DNA of 8,922 nucleotides from Desulfobacteraceae bacterium (GTDB lineage Bacteria > Desulfobacterota > Desulfobacteria > Desulfobacterales > Desulfosarcinaceae): contig JALVQM010000468.1 of the NCBI GenBank assembly GCA_027025615.1, forward strand, positions 1 to 8,922, given 5' to 3'. The notes under the pieces are model-generated. The model was given only the letters and a program-made list of their open reading frames with translations. It made no database searches and was not told where the DNA came from. The position numbers and the translations under genes were made by a program. Of this stretch, positions 1 to 6,884 are shown piece after piece. Numbering within the stretch: the first letter of the stretch is position 1; each line of letters opens with the position of its first letter.

Positions 1-4
1 TAGC

Positions 5-26
5 TGAATGAGTATTCATTCATAAT
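5..26 (+). promoter_or_regulatory. FadR-like (TetR family) operator with overlapping -10
   Basis: Bases 5-22 read TGAATGAGTATTCATTCA, a perfect 7-bp inverted repeat around GTAT. It agrees at every position but one with the Bacillus subtilis FadR operator as I remember it (TGAATGAMTANTCATTCA). That TetR-family repressor is released by long-chain acyl-CoA and controls fadNAE there. CATAAT at 21-26 is a possible -10 box touching the operator; its -35 would lie at or beyond the window edge. The site sits upstream of fadN-fadA, the expected target. The palindrome is seen directly; the regulator's identity is inferred, and no fadR gene is in the window. Confidence 0.75.
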
Positions 27-40
27 CCTTAGTGGTTAGT

Positions 41-133
41 ATCCACGCCCGGTCGGGCAAGTCTCAGCCAAGGGGTACGCTGCGGGGTTGTCGTAAAACA
101 GGCCAGGGACATTCTGCATAACCGGGCGTGGAT
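41..133 (+). ncRNA. Possible structured 5' leader of the fad mRNA
   Basis: A perfect 13-bp inverted repeat, ATCCACGCCCGGT (41-53) and ACCGGGCGTGGAT (121-133), encloses 67 nt. Within it, 61-69 and 101-110 can form a second imperfect helix (G61-C110 to C65-G106, then G67-C103 to C69-G101). Bases 47-58 (GCCCGGTCGGGC) could instead form a small local hairpin that excludes the long stem. The element lies between the probable promoter and the fadN ribosome binding site, so it would be transcribed in the leader. I do not recognise a known riboswitch class. It may be a cis-regulatory RNA or merely a DNA palindrome. Confidence 0.35.
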
Positions 134-192
134 CAGCCGTGTGTTTAAGGTATCGATATTGGCCTGTAAACTATTAGATGAGGAGGAAAACC

Positions 193-2598
193 ATGACCAG
201 AAAGATCAGGCAGGCAGCGGTCATCGGTGCCGGGGTCATGGGCGGCGGCATCGCGGCCCTGCTGGCCAGTGCCGGGATAAAGACATTGCTGCTGGATATT
301 GTGCCGCCAGATTTGAAACCAGAGGAAAAGAACGATCCCAAGGCGCGTAACCGGATTGTCAAGGCCGGCTTCGACGCCATGCGCTCGGCCAGCCCGTCGC
401 TGTTGATGCATCCTTCTGATGCCGATCTTATTGTCATCGGGAACCTGGAGGACGATTTTGACAAGCTGGCCCAGTGTGACTGGATAGTAGAAGTTGTAGT
501 TGAAAATCTCAAGGTAAAACAGGAACTTCTTAAAAGGATTGAACCCGTCCGCAAGAGCGATGCCATTGTTTCCACCAACACTTCCGGTATTCCCCTAAAA
601 GCCATGAGCCAGGGCTTGAGCTCTGACTTCAGAAAACATTTTCTGGGAACCCACTTTTTTAATCCAGTGCGTTACATGAAGCTGCTGGAAATAATTCCAG
701 GTCAGGAGACTTTGCCCGGGGTTCTGGACTTCATGGCCGATTTCGGAGAACGGATCCTGGGAAAAGGAATTGTATGGGCAAAGGATACACCTAATTTTGT
801 CGGCAACCGGGTCGGTGTCCAAGGCATTGTCAAGGCCATGCAGCTGATGGTCAAACACGGCCTTACCATCGCCGAGGTAGATGCCATTTTCGGGCCGGCG
901 ATGGGCCGGCCGAAAACGGCAATGTTCAAAACCGCTGATCTGGTAGGCCTGGACGTTTTAGGGCACGTGGCGGCCAATACTCACGACCTTGTACCGGATG
1001 ACGAAGCCAGGGAAGATTTTATCCTGCCCGAATTTTACGGGAAAATGCTGGAAAAGAAACTGTTGGGCAAAAAAACCCGGGCCGGCTTTTACAAAACCGA
1101 GCTTACGCCGGAGTGGAAAAAAATCCGCAAGGTGATCGATCCGTCCACCTTGGAATACTCTGAATATGAAAAACCTTCTTTTGCCTGCCTGGAGGCCGCC
1201 CGCAAGGAACCCGATCTGGCCAGGCGGCTGCAGATCATCGTCTATGGAAATGACAAGGCGGCCATTTTTGCCTGGGAAGCTGTTGCCAGCAACCTTATTT
1301 ACGCTGCCAACCGTATTCCGGAAATCGCCGACACCATTGTCGAGATAGATAACGCCATGAAATGGGGCTTCAACATGGAGATGGGGCCCTTTGAAACCTG
1401 GGACGCCATAGGAGTGCGCAAGTCCGTGGAGCGTATGGAGAAAGAAGGCATGGCGGTTCCCGAGGCGGTCAGGAAAATGCTGGCCTCCGGTTGTGAACAG
1501 TTTTACAAGCTGGAAGGCGGACGACGCTATTTTTATGATTTTGAAAGTGGCGCTTATCAGCCGGTGAAAGTTTCTGATACAGTTATTTCGTTGTCCGGGC
1601 TCAAGGCAGATGGCAAAACTGTGCAAACCTGTCCGTCGGCGACCTTGGTGGACCTTGGCGACGGTGTTTTCTGCTGTGAATTTCACACCAAGATGAACGC
1701 CCTGAATGCCGAGATAATAGATTTCATGGCCCGGTCCATTGACTACGTTGATCAAAATGGTGTCGGCTTGGTGATCGGTAACCAGGCCGGTGGTATGCCA
1801 GGGGCTTTTTCCGCCGGTGCCGATCTGAAGTTTATCCGCAAACTGGTCGACGAGAAGAAATATTACGAAATCGATGCCTTTGTCCACAGGGCCCAGACCG
1901 GGGTCCAGGCTGCCCGTTATGCCAGTTTCCCGGTGGTGGCGGCTCCTTACGGTTTAACCCTGGGCGGCGGATGCGAAGTCTGCCTGGGAGCCGACCGTAT
2001 CGTGGCCCATGCCGAACTTTACATGGGACTGGTGGAAATCGGGGTTGGCCTTCTTCCGGCCGGCGGTGGTTGCACAAACCTGTGGAAAAAATTTATCGGA
2101 AGCCTTCCGGCAGCTGTCAGCGACGTTGACCGGGCCAAGTTTTTCATCCCGGCTTTTATGAATATAGCCATGGCCAAGGTCTCCATGTCGGCTGCCGAAG
2201 CCCGGGCCAGCGGTTTTCTCGGACCAGTCGACAGAATAGTCTTCAACCGTGATTACCTGATCGGCGAGGCCAAGAAAGAGGTCCTGAAAATGGTTGATGC
2301 CGGTTACGCGCCGCCGGTTAAGCGTCCGATTCCGGTTTTCGGAGAGGCCGGCCAGGGAATGATCAACGCTGAACTGTATAACATGGTTCAGGCCGGTTAT
2401 ATAACCGAACATGACGCTTTCCTGGCGCGCCGGATAGCGTACGTATTGTCAGGCGGCCAGGTTCGTTCCAACGGCACGCTCAATGAAGATGCCATCATGG
2501 CCCTTGAGCGCCAGGCTTTCATCGATTTTCTCAAGGAGGAAAAAACCCTGGCCCGTATCGATCACATGTTGAAAACCGGAAAACCCTTGCGTAATTGA
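193..2598 (+). CDS. fadN: 3-hydroxyacyl-CoA dehydrogenase/enoyl-CoA hydratase, FadN type
   Basis: Bifunctional cytoplasmic beta-oxidation enzyme of 801 residues: it hydrates trans-2-enoyl-CoA and oxidises the 3-hydroxyacyl-CoA with NAD+. The dehydrogenase half comes first, as in Bacillus FadN (about 790 aa) and opposite to E. coli FadB. Visible motifs are the Rossmann loop GAGVMGGG (residues 12-19) and the HFFNP-to-LLE stretch carrying the His154/Glu166 dyad. The C-terminal crotonase domain (about 470-700) has SAGADL (540-545) and GGGCE with Glu595. A second acidic residue, Glu615, lies in LVEIGVGLLPAGGG. The upstream ATG at 178 overlaps the Shine-Dalgarno AGGAGG (181-186), so the ATG at 193, 6 bp after it, is the real start. 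The gene follows the FadR-like operator and is 88 bp from fadA. No acyl-CoA dehydrogenase or ETF gene is visible, so those must lie elsewhere. Confidence 0.93.
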   Translation: MTRKIRQAAVIGAGVMGGGIAALLASAGIKTLLLDIVPPDLKPEEKNDPKARNRIVKAGFDAMRSASPSLLMHPSDADLIVIGNLEDDFDKLAQCDWIVEVVVENLKVKQELLKRIEPVRKSDAIVSTNTSGIPLKAMSQGLSSDFRKHFLGTHFFNPVRYMKLLEIIPGQETLPGVLDFMADFGERILGKGIVWAKDTPNFVGNRVGVQGIVKAMQLMVKHGLTIAEVDAIFGPAMGRPKTAMFKTADLVGLDVLGHVAANTHDLVPDDEAREDFILPEFYGKMLEKKLLGKKTRAGFYKTELTPEWKKIRKVIDPSTLEYSEYEKPSFACLEAARKEPDLARRLQIIVYGNDKAAIFAWEAVASNLIYAANRIPEIADTIVEIDNAMKWGFNMEMGPFETWDAIGVRKSVERMEKEGMAVPEAVRKMLASGCEQFYKLEGGRRYFYDFESGAYQPVKVSDTVISLSGLKADGKTVQTCPSATLVDLGDGVFCCEFHTKMNALNAEIIDFMARSIDYVDQNGVGLVIGNQAGGMPGAFSAGADLKFIRKLVDEKKYYEIDAFVHRAQTGVQAARYASFPVVAAPYGLTLGGGCEVCLGADRIVAHAELYMGLVEIGVGLLPAGGGCTNLWKKFIGSLPAAVSDVDRAKFFIPAFMNIAMAKVSMSAAEARASGFLGPVDRIVFNRDYLIGEAKKEVLKMVDAGYAPPVKRPIPVFGEAGQGMINAELYNMVQAGYITEHDAFLARRIAYVLSGGQVRSNGTLNEDAIMALERQAFIDFLKEEKTLARIDHMLKTGKPLRN

Positions 2599-2686
2599 TC
2601 TCGATAAAGCGGGCTTAACAAGCTTCGCAACTTGCCGCTGAGGAGCAATGGATACCGGCGGTAATACATACAAAATGGAGGCAACC

Positions 2687-3871
2687 ATGAGAGACGCTTA
2701 CATTGTAACGTCTGTCCGCACCCCGGGCTGCAAGCGCGGCAAGGGAGCGTTCAAAGACACATTGCCGGAAGATCTGCTGGCGTTTATCCTTGACGCGGCA
2801 GTTAAAAAAACACCCGGCCTGGATAAAAAGGATGTTGAAGACATAATGATCGGCTGTGCTTTTCCGGAGGCGGAACAAGGCTTGAATATCGGCCGTATTT
2901 GCGCCCAGATAGCCGGGTTTCCGGATTCCACCTCAGGCGCCACGGTGAACCGATTTTGTTCATCGGGCCTGGAAGCCATTGCCCTTTCAGCATTGCGGAT
3001 AATGGCTGGATGGTCGGACGTGGTTATCGGGGGGGGTGTGGAATCGATGACCTTTGTGCCCATGGGAGGCAATCTGCCACGGCCTCATCCGGTTTACACC
3101 CAGCAGCATGCCGACCTGTATGCCTCAATGGGCATTACGGCTGAAAACGTGGCCAAGCGTTATGACATAAGCCGCCAGCAGCAGGACGAGTTTGCCTATA
3201 ACAGCCAGATGAAAGCCGCCAAGGCCAGGCAGGAAGGTCGTTTTGTGGAAATAGTACCTACGCCTGCCACCCGATATGTGCTCCAGGATGACGGCACCAT
3301 GAAACGGGAGACCTTTATCCAGGATTTTGACGATGGAATCCGGCCGGAAACTACCATCGAGGGCCTGGCCAAACTGCGACCGGTGTTTGCGCTCAACGGC
3401 AGCGTGACGGCCGGCAATTCTTCCCAGACAACCGACGGTGCTGCTGCCACGGTCTTGATGAGCGAAGCTAAAGTCAAGGAACTGGGAGTCAAACCAGTGG
3501 CAAAGCTGAAGCTGTACACCACGGTGGGGGTAAAGGCCGACGAAATGGGTGTGGGGCCGCGTTATGCCATACCCAAGCTGCTTTCCATGGCCGGGCTTAC
3601 AATTGATGATATCGACTTGTGGGAAATAAACGAGGCCTTTGCTTCCCAGGCCTTGTACTGTATCCGCGAATTGGGACTGGATAAGTACATGGACCGGATC
3701 AATATCAACGGAGGGGCAATCGCTTTGGGCCATCCGCTGGGTTGTACCGGGGCCAAGCTATGTGCCACCTTGCTGGCAAACATGCAGGCAAGGGGAGTAA
3801 AATACGGGGTTGAGTCCATGTGTATCGGCGGTGGAATGGGGGCGGCGGCCCTGTTTGAACTTTGTGATTGA
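2687..3871 (+). CDS. fadA: Acetyl-CoA acyltransferase (thiolase)
   Basis: Thiolase of 394 residues, the usual family length, that cleaves 3-ketoacyl-CoA with CoA to give acetyl-CoA and a shortened acyl-CoA, completing the cycle begun by FadN. The nucleophile Cys91 lies in NRFCSSG. His349 lies in GGAIALGHPLGCTGA and the proton-transfer Cys379 in CIGGGMG, so all three catalytic residues are present. NEAFA, typical of thiolases, is also present. The ATG at 2687 follows GGAGG by 5 bases and gives the expected N-terminus (MRDAYIVTSVRTP). An in-frame ATG at 2648 would add 13 non-family residues, and its AGGAG is only 2 bases away, too close. No terminator is visible in the 88-bp gap after fadN, so the two genes probably share one mRNA. 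A purely biosynthetic acetoacetyl-CoA thiolase role is less likely beside fadN. Confidence 0.93.
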   Translation: MRDAYIVTSVRTPGCKRGKGAFKDTLPEDLLAFILDAAVKKTPGLDKKDVEDIMIGCAFPEAEQGLNIGRICAQIAGFPDSTSGATVNRFCSSGLEAIALSALRIMAGWSDVVIGGGVESMTFVPMGGNLPRPHPVYTQQHADLYASMGITAENVAKRYDISRQQQDEFAYNSQMKAAKARQEGRFVEIVPTPATRYVLQDDGTMKRETFIQDFDDGIRPETTIEGLAKLRPVFALNGSVTAGNSSQTTDGAAATVLMSEAKVKELGVKPVAKLKLYTTVGVKADEMGVGPRYAIPKLLSMAGLTIDDIDLWEINEAFASQALYCIRELGLDKYMDRININGGAIALGHPLGCTGAKLCATLLANMQARGVKYGVESMCIGGGMGAAALFELCD

Positions 3872-3901
3872 TGCCCACCGGATTATGATTGGATTTGGCT
3901 G

Positions 3902-3932
3902 TGGCCCGGGTTGCCCCCGGGCCATATTTTTT
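3902..3932 (+). terminator. Rho-independent terminator of the fad operon
   Basis: TGGCCCGGG (3902-3910) pairs perfectly with CCCGGGCCA (3916-3924) across a 5-nt loop, followed by TATTTTTT (3925-3932). It lies 30 bases after the fadA stop, between convergent genes. On the - strand the same hairpin is preceded by A residues and lacks a following U tract, so it should act mainly for the fad operon. Confidence 0.9.
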
Positions 3933-3934
3933 GG

Positions 3935-5368
3935 TCAGCCGGTTTCTCCGGAGCCGGATTCCAAAAGTACCCGCTGCAGGTCGAGACCGTATTTTTTCAT
4001 CCTGTTCCACACGGTAACCCGGTTGATTCCCAGCAAGCGGGCGGCCCTTGTCTGGTTGCCCCCTGTTCGGCGCAAAGCCGCGACAAGTTCTTCTTTTTCC
4101 TTTTTCTCCTTTGCTGAACCGACCGCCAGGGGTACAGGTCTGTTTGCGGCGGCCGGTACCGCCACGGAGCGCTCGGCCTTGTGGCTGACAAGATTGGCAG
4201 GCAGCTGGCCCGGCTCGATGAGTTCTCCGGCGGCAACCACAAAAGCGTATTCCAGGGTGCTTTTCAGCTCCCGGACGTTGCCCGGCCAATGATAATTCAT
4301 CAAAATATCCATGGATTTAACTGACAGTCCCCTGATTGTCTTGCCTGTTTTTTGTCTTAGCCGACGTATAAAAGCATTAACCAGCAATGGTATATCTTCC
4401 CGGCGTTTTGTGAGCGGTGGCAGATGAATCGGGATCACGTTTATCCTGAAAAACAGATCCTCCCTGAATTTTCCCTGGTAAATCAGGTCTTCAAGATTCT
4501 TGTTGGTGGCAGAAATCACACGCACATCGGTGGAAATTGGATTATGATCGCCAACCCGCTCAAATTGCTTGGTTTCCAGCACTCGCAACAGCTTTACCTG
4601 GATTGACAGGGGAATATCTCCGATTTCGTCCAGGAACAGATCGCCCCTGTCGGCGGCTTCAAAGCGTCCCTGGCGGTTTTGATAGGCCCCTGTAAAAGCA
4701 CCCTTGACGTGGCCGAAAAGTTCGCTTTCAAGCAAAGATTCGTTGAGGGCTGCGCAGTTGAGCTGGACAAAGGGACCGTTTTTGCGCAGGCCCAGGGTGT
4801 GAATAGCCTGGGCTACCAGTTCCTTGCCGGTGCCGGTGGGACCGTAGATCAGGACAGGAGCATCGCTTTGGGCTGCTTTTTCCACTATCTCATAAACGGC
4901 TTGCATGGCAGGTGATTGGCCAACCAGGCCGCAAAATCCATCCTCGTGGTCCAGACGCCGGGCCAGTTGGTGATATTTTTGTTCCAGGCGATCCAGTTCC
5001 GACATATCGGCAATGGTTTCCACGGCCCCAATGGCCATGCCCATGTCGTTCTTGAGAATGGCGGCGTTTTTCATCACCGGGACGAAGATACCGTCCTTGC
5101 GTCGGATGTGGCAGCGACAGGCAAAATTTTCTTCGATATCGAACAGCTTACACCATTTCCCATTCTTGGTGGTTACCAACCCTTCACAGGCGTCGCAATG
5201 CATAAGGGTGCAAGGTTCGCCGATGATTTCTTCGGCCCGGTAGCCGGTTATTTCTTCAAAGGCACGATTGACGGTAATAATGGTTCCCTCGGGACCGATT
5301 ATTATCATTCCTTCGCTCATGGTATTGACGATTCGTTTCCAGTAGTTGTTGATTTCGTGTTCCAGCAT
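3935..5368 (-). CDS. Sigma-54-dependent activator, Cys-rich PAS + AAA+ + Fis HTH
   Basis: Bacterial enhancer-binding protein of 477 residues. Order: a PAS domain (about 10-120), a short linker, the sigma-54 AAA+ domain (about 145-375) and a Fis-type HTH (about 425-460, NQTRAARLLGINRVTVWNRM). Walker A is GPTGTGKE (176-183), the sigma-54-contacting loop GAFTGA is at 223-228 and Walker B is DLFLDE (243-248), so it should be a competent activator. The PAS domain carries Cys53, Cys58, Cys61, Cys73, Cys84 and Cys86 with His57 and His87, suggesting a metal, Fe-S or thiol redox sensor. There is no receiver domain, so it is probably not a two-component partner. The ATG at 5366-5368 starts directly on the PAS domain. 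A longer frame from 5455 would run through the palindrome and promoter and is unlikely. It is divergent from the electron-transfer operon, its presumed target. Confidence 0.9.
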   Translation of the reverse strand: MLEHEINNYWKRIVNTMSEGMIIIGPEGTIITVNRAFEEITGYRAEEIIGEPCTLMHCDACEGLVTTKNGKWCKLFDIEENFACRCHIRRKDGIFVPVMKNAAILKNDMGMAIGAVETIADMSELDRLEQKYHQLARRLDHEDGFCGLVGQSPAMQAVYEIVEKAAQSDAPVLIYGPTGTGKELVAQAIHTLGLRKNGPFVQLNCAALNESLLESELFGHVKGAFTGAYQNRQGRFEAADRGDLFLDEIGDIPLSIQVKLLRVLETKQFERVGDHNPISTDVRVISATNKNLEDLIYQGKFREDLFFRINVIPIHLPPLTKRREDIPLLVNAFIRRLRQKTGKTIRGLSVKSMDILMNYHWPGNVRELKSTLEYAFVVAAGELIEPGQLPANLVSHKAERSVAVPAAANRPVPLAVGSAKEKKEKEELVAALRRTGGNQTRAARLLGINRVTVWNRMKKYGLDLQRVLLESGSGETG

Positions 5369-5403
5369 CGCTCTTTCTCTGGTTGGGTTAATAAACAGTT
5401 GTC

Positions 5404-5425
5404 TGTTTAAACGTATGTTTAAACA
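5404..5425. promoter_or_regulatory. 22-bp palindromic operator / upstream activator site
   Basis: Arms TGTTTAAAC (5404-5412) and GTTTAAACA (5417-5425) are perfect inverted repeats around GTAT. The site lies between the divergent regulator and the electron-transfer operon. Its centre is about 190 bp upstream of the -24/-12 promoter at 5604, a normal distance for a sigma-54 enhancer site. It also covers the -10 and spacer of the regulator's likely promoter. It is therefore best read as the regulator's own binding site, activating to the right and repressing to the left. The palindrome is seen; the binding protein is inferred. Confidence 0.65.
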
Positions 5426-5433
5426 AATGTCAA
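5405..5433 (-). promoter_or_regulatory. Sigma-70-type promoter of the regulator
   Basis: On the - strand there is an exact TTGACA (5428-5433), a 17-bp spacer and TTAAAC as a weak -10 (5405-5410). This predicts a start near 5398 and a leader of about 30 nt before the ATG at 5368. Most of the 22-bp palindrome falls in the spacer and -10, so bound protein should block the promoter. The -10 is poor, so confidence is moderate. Confidence 0.5.
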
Positions 5434-5603
5434 ACAATAAACACTTATAACTCAAGTTTGAACCAGGCTGCGGATTACCTTTGGCTGATGACTGCCATGG
5501 CTGGAATCGATGCTGCCCAGTAAGTATTTAAGTTACCGCCGACCGATCCTGCTGTTATCTGTCCCTGTCTTTTGTTTTTCTCAAGGTTGGTGGATTTTCG
5601 GAT

Positions 5604-5619
5604 CGGTATGGTTTTTGCT
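5604..5619 (+). promoter_or_regulatory. Sigma-54 (-24/-12) promoter of the electron-transfer operon
   Basis: CGGTATGGTTTTTGCT matches the sigma-54 consensus TGGCACGNNNNTTGCW in the invariant GG and GC with exact spacing, and in A, G and the whole TTGCT of the -12 element. Transcription would start near 5630, about 30 bases before the first in-frame ATG of the TusA-like gene. A sigma-54 activator encoded divergently supports the call. A weaker match (TGGAATCGATGCTGCC, 5502-5517) lies further upstream. Confidence 0.7.
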
Positions 5620-5659
5620 CTGCAGATTATGCGCAATACTTTTACCGAAAATACCGGCG

Positions 5660-5911
5660 ATGTGGCCAATGGAAAATAGATCCAGATTCAATCTCGTGGG
5701 GGTGGCCTGGCCTTTGTGCTTGATGAAATGCAATCAAGCCGTCCGGCAAATGAGTCCGGGAGACAAGTTGGAAGTGATGCTGAAGGATGCAGACGTGGTT
5801 GACGAAATGGTAAGGCTTGTCACACGGGCAGGTCCGTGCAGGGTAGAGGTGGAAAGGCATCCGACTTATATCAGCCTGCATTTGACCAAACTGGAAACTC
5901 GCCGGAAATGA
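5660..5911 (+). CDS. TusA/SirA-like small protein with altered CPxP motif
   Basis: About 83 residues, the size and pattern of TusA-family sulfur carriers: a first strand (FNLVGVAWPLCLMK), a helix (NQAVRQM), the conserved turn SPGDKLEV, then a helix and a C-terminal strand. TusA proteins carry a persulfide on the Cys of a CPxP motif. Here the position reads WPLC, so the usual Cys is Trp17 and a Cys (Cys20) replaces the second Pro; Cys24 and Cys60 are also present. Sulfur transfer by the standard mechanism is doubtful, and Cys20 may take over. The start is uncertain: ATG at 5660 (or 5669, 80 aa) lies after the predicted transcription start but has no clear Shine-Dalgarno. A start at 5510 would add a hydrophobic non-family extension and lie upstream of the sigma-54 promoter. 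The gene is 58 bp ahead of the ferredoxin gene, so it is probably co-transcribed. Confidence 0.75.
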   Translation: MWPMENRSRFNLVGVAWPLCLMKCNQAVRQMSPGDKLEVMLKDADVVDEMVRLVTRAGPCRVEVERHPTYISLHLTKLETRRK

Positions 5912-5969
5912 AGTTCAGGGGCCGCAGTTGGAGAACCGGCCATGGAAAAATTAAAATGGAGGATAGCTT

Positions 5970-6884
5970 ATGTTGTTGAATCGGCGTGGGTTTTTCAAGG
6001 TGGCGGGTGCCGCCGGTGCCGCTGTCGCGGGTGCAAGCAGCAATGCCCGGGCTTGGCATTCCAAGGCGCCTGAAGACCCTTACGGCTGCCTGGTGGACCT
6101 GACCCGCTGTATCGGGTGTCGCAAGTGCGAACAGGCCTGTAACAGGGTTAACGGATTGCCCCCTCCGCAGCTTCCCTTTGACGACCCAACGGTTCTGGAC
6201 TCCAGGAGGCGGCCTACCGCTCAGGCTTATACGGTGGTTAACCGCTATTATACCGGGAAGCTGGATCAGCGTAGCAAGCTGTTACCTACATTTGTCAAGA
6301 TTCAGTGCATGCACTGCCAGGATCCGGCCTGTGTTTCGGCCTGCATCGTGGGAGCCCTGACCAAAAAATCCAATGGGGCGGTCCATTACGATGTCAGCAA
6401 ATGCATTGGCTGCCGCTATTGCATGGTAGCCTGTCCTTTTGAAATTCCAGCCTATGAATACTATGATCCGATCACTCCAAGGGTAAGAAAATGCACTTTT
6501 TGCTACGAGCGCATTTCAAAAGAAGGCGGCCTGCCTGGTTGTGCTGAAATCTGTCCGGTAGAAGCCCTTACCTTCGGAAAACGCTCCACCCTTCTGGGAT
6601 TGGCCCGCAAGAGGATTAAGGAGGATCCGGCCCGCTATATCGATCATATTTATGGTGAAAAGGAGCTTGGCGGAACATCCTGGATGTACATTTCAGGTGA
6701 ACCTTTCGAAACCTTGGGGTTCCGCTCATTGCCGGATCAGCCCGTTCCCAGACTGACAGAGACCATTCAACATTCCCTGTTTAGCTACCTCTGGTCACCG
6801 GCCCTGTTGTTTGCCCTGCTTGGGGGCCTGATGTGGTCAACCAAAAAGCGGCAGGACAACCAAGGAAAAGGAGGTGAGTCCTGA
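5970..6884 (+). CDS. HybA-like periplasmic ferredoxin, four [4Fe-4S] sites
   Basis: Iron-sulfur electron-transfer subunit of 304 residues. It starts with a Tat signal: RRGFFK (residues 5-10), an Ala/Gly-rich hydrophobic stretch and a likely cleavage near ARA (26-28). So it should be folded in the cytoplasm and exported. Four Cys quartets are visible: 47/50/53/57, 113/116/121/125, 145/148/151/155 and 175/178/191/195, as in HybA, DmsB and NrfC relatives. A hydrophobic segment (about 270-290) followed by KKR is probably a C-terminal membrane anchor, as in HybA. The ATG is preceded by GGAGG (5958-5962). The stop codon overlaps the start of the NrfD-like gene. It probably passes electrons between the NrfD-like subunit and the cytochrome. 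No catalytic molybdopterin or hydrogenase subunit is in the window. Confidence 0.9.
   Translation: MLLNRRGFFKVAGAAGAAVAGASSNARAWHSKAPEDPYGCLVDLTRCIGCRKCEQACNRVNGLPPPQLPFDDPTVLDSRRRPTAQAYTVVNRYYTGKLDQRSKLLPTFVKIQCMHCQDPACVSACIVGALTKKSNGAVHYDVSKCIGCRYCMVACPFEIPAYEYYDPITPRVRKCTFCYERISKEGGLPGCAEICPVEALTFGKRSTLLGLARKRIKEDPARYIDHIYGEKELGGTSWMYISGEPFETLGFRSLPDQPVPRLTETIQHSLFSYLWSPALLFALLGGLMWSTKKRQDNQGKGGES

Noticed and set aside
142..148. TGTTTAA half-site resembling the 5404-5425 palindrome, upstream of fadN
   Set aside because: Only seven AT-rich bases without an inverted partner; chance is sufficient explanation.
958..1887. 309-residue open frame on the - strand inside fadN
   Set aside because: Antisense shadow of a well-supported gene; its translation shows no family motif.
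3810..4292. 160-residue + strand frame across the fadA end and the regulator 3' end
   Set aside because: It runs through the terminator and overlaps two well-supported genes; no recognisable domain.
5..5425. Both palindromes (5-22 and 5404-5425) have the same GTAT spacer
   Set aside because: The arms differ completely, and a 4-bp match between two sites is not evidence of a common regulator.
5369..5455. 29-residue extension of the regulator from the ATG at 5455
   Set aside because: It would be encoded by the palindrome and the TTGACA promoter; the PAS domain begins right after the ATG at 5368.
5502..5517. Second sigma-54-like match TGGAATCGATGCTGCC
   Set aside because: Has GG-N10-GC spacing but a poor -12 element (CTGCC); the site at 5604 is better and closer to the gene.
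5510..5659. 50-residue hydrophobic N-terminal extension of the TusA-like protein from ATG 5510
   Set aside because: It lies upstream of and across the sigma-54 promoter, has no family counterpart, and TusA-like proteins are about 80 residues.
5918..5942. GGCCG...CGGCC repeat between the TusA-like and ferredoxin genes as a terminator
   Set aside because: Only 5 bp with a 12-nt loop and no T tract; the genes are probably co-transcribed.
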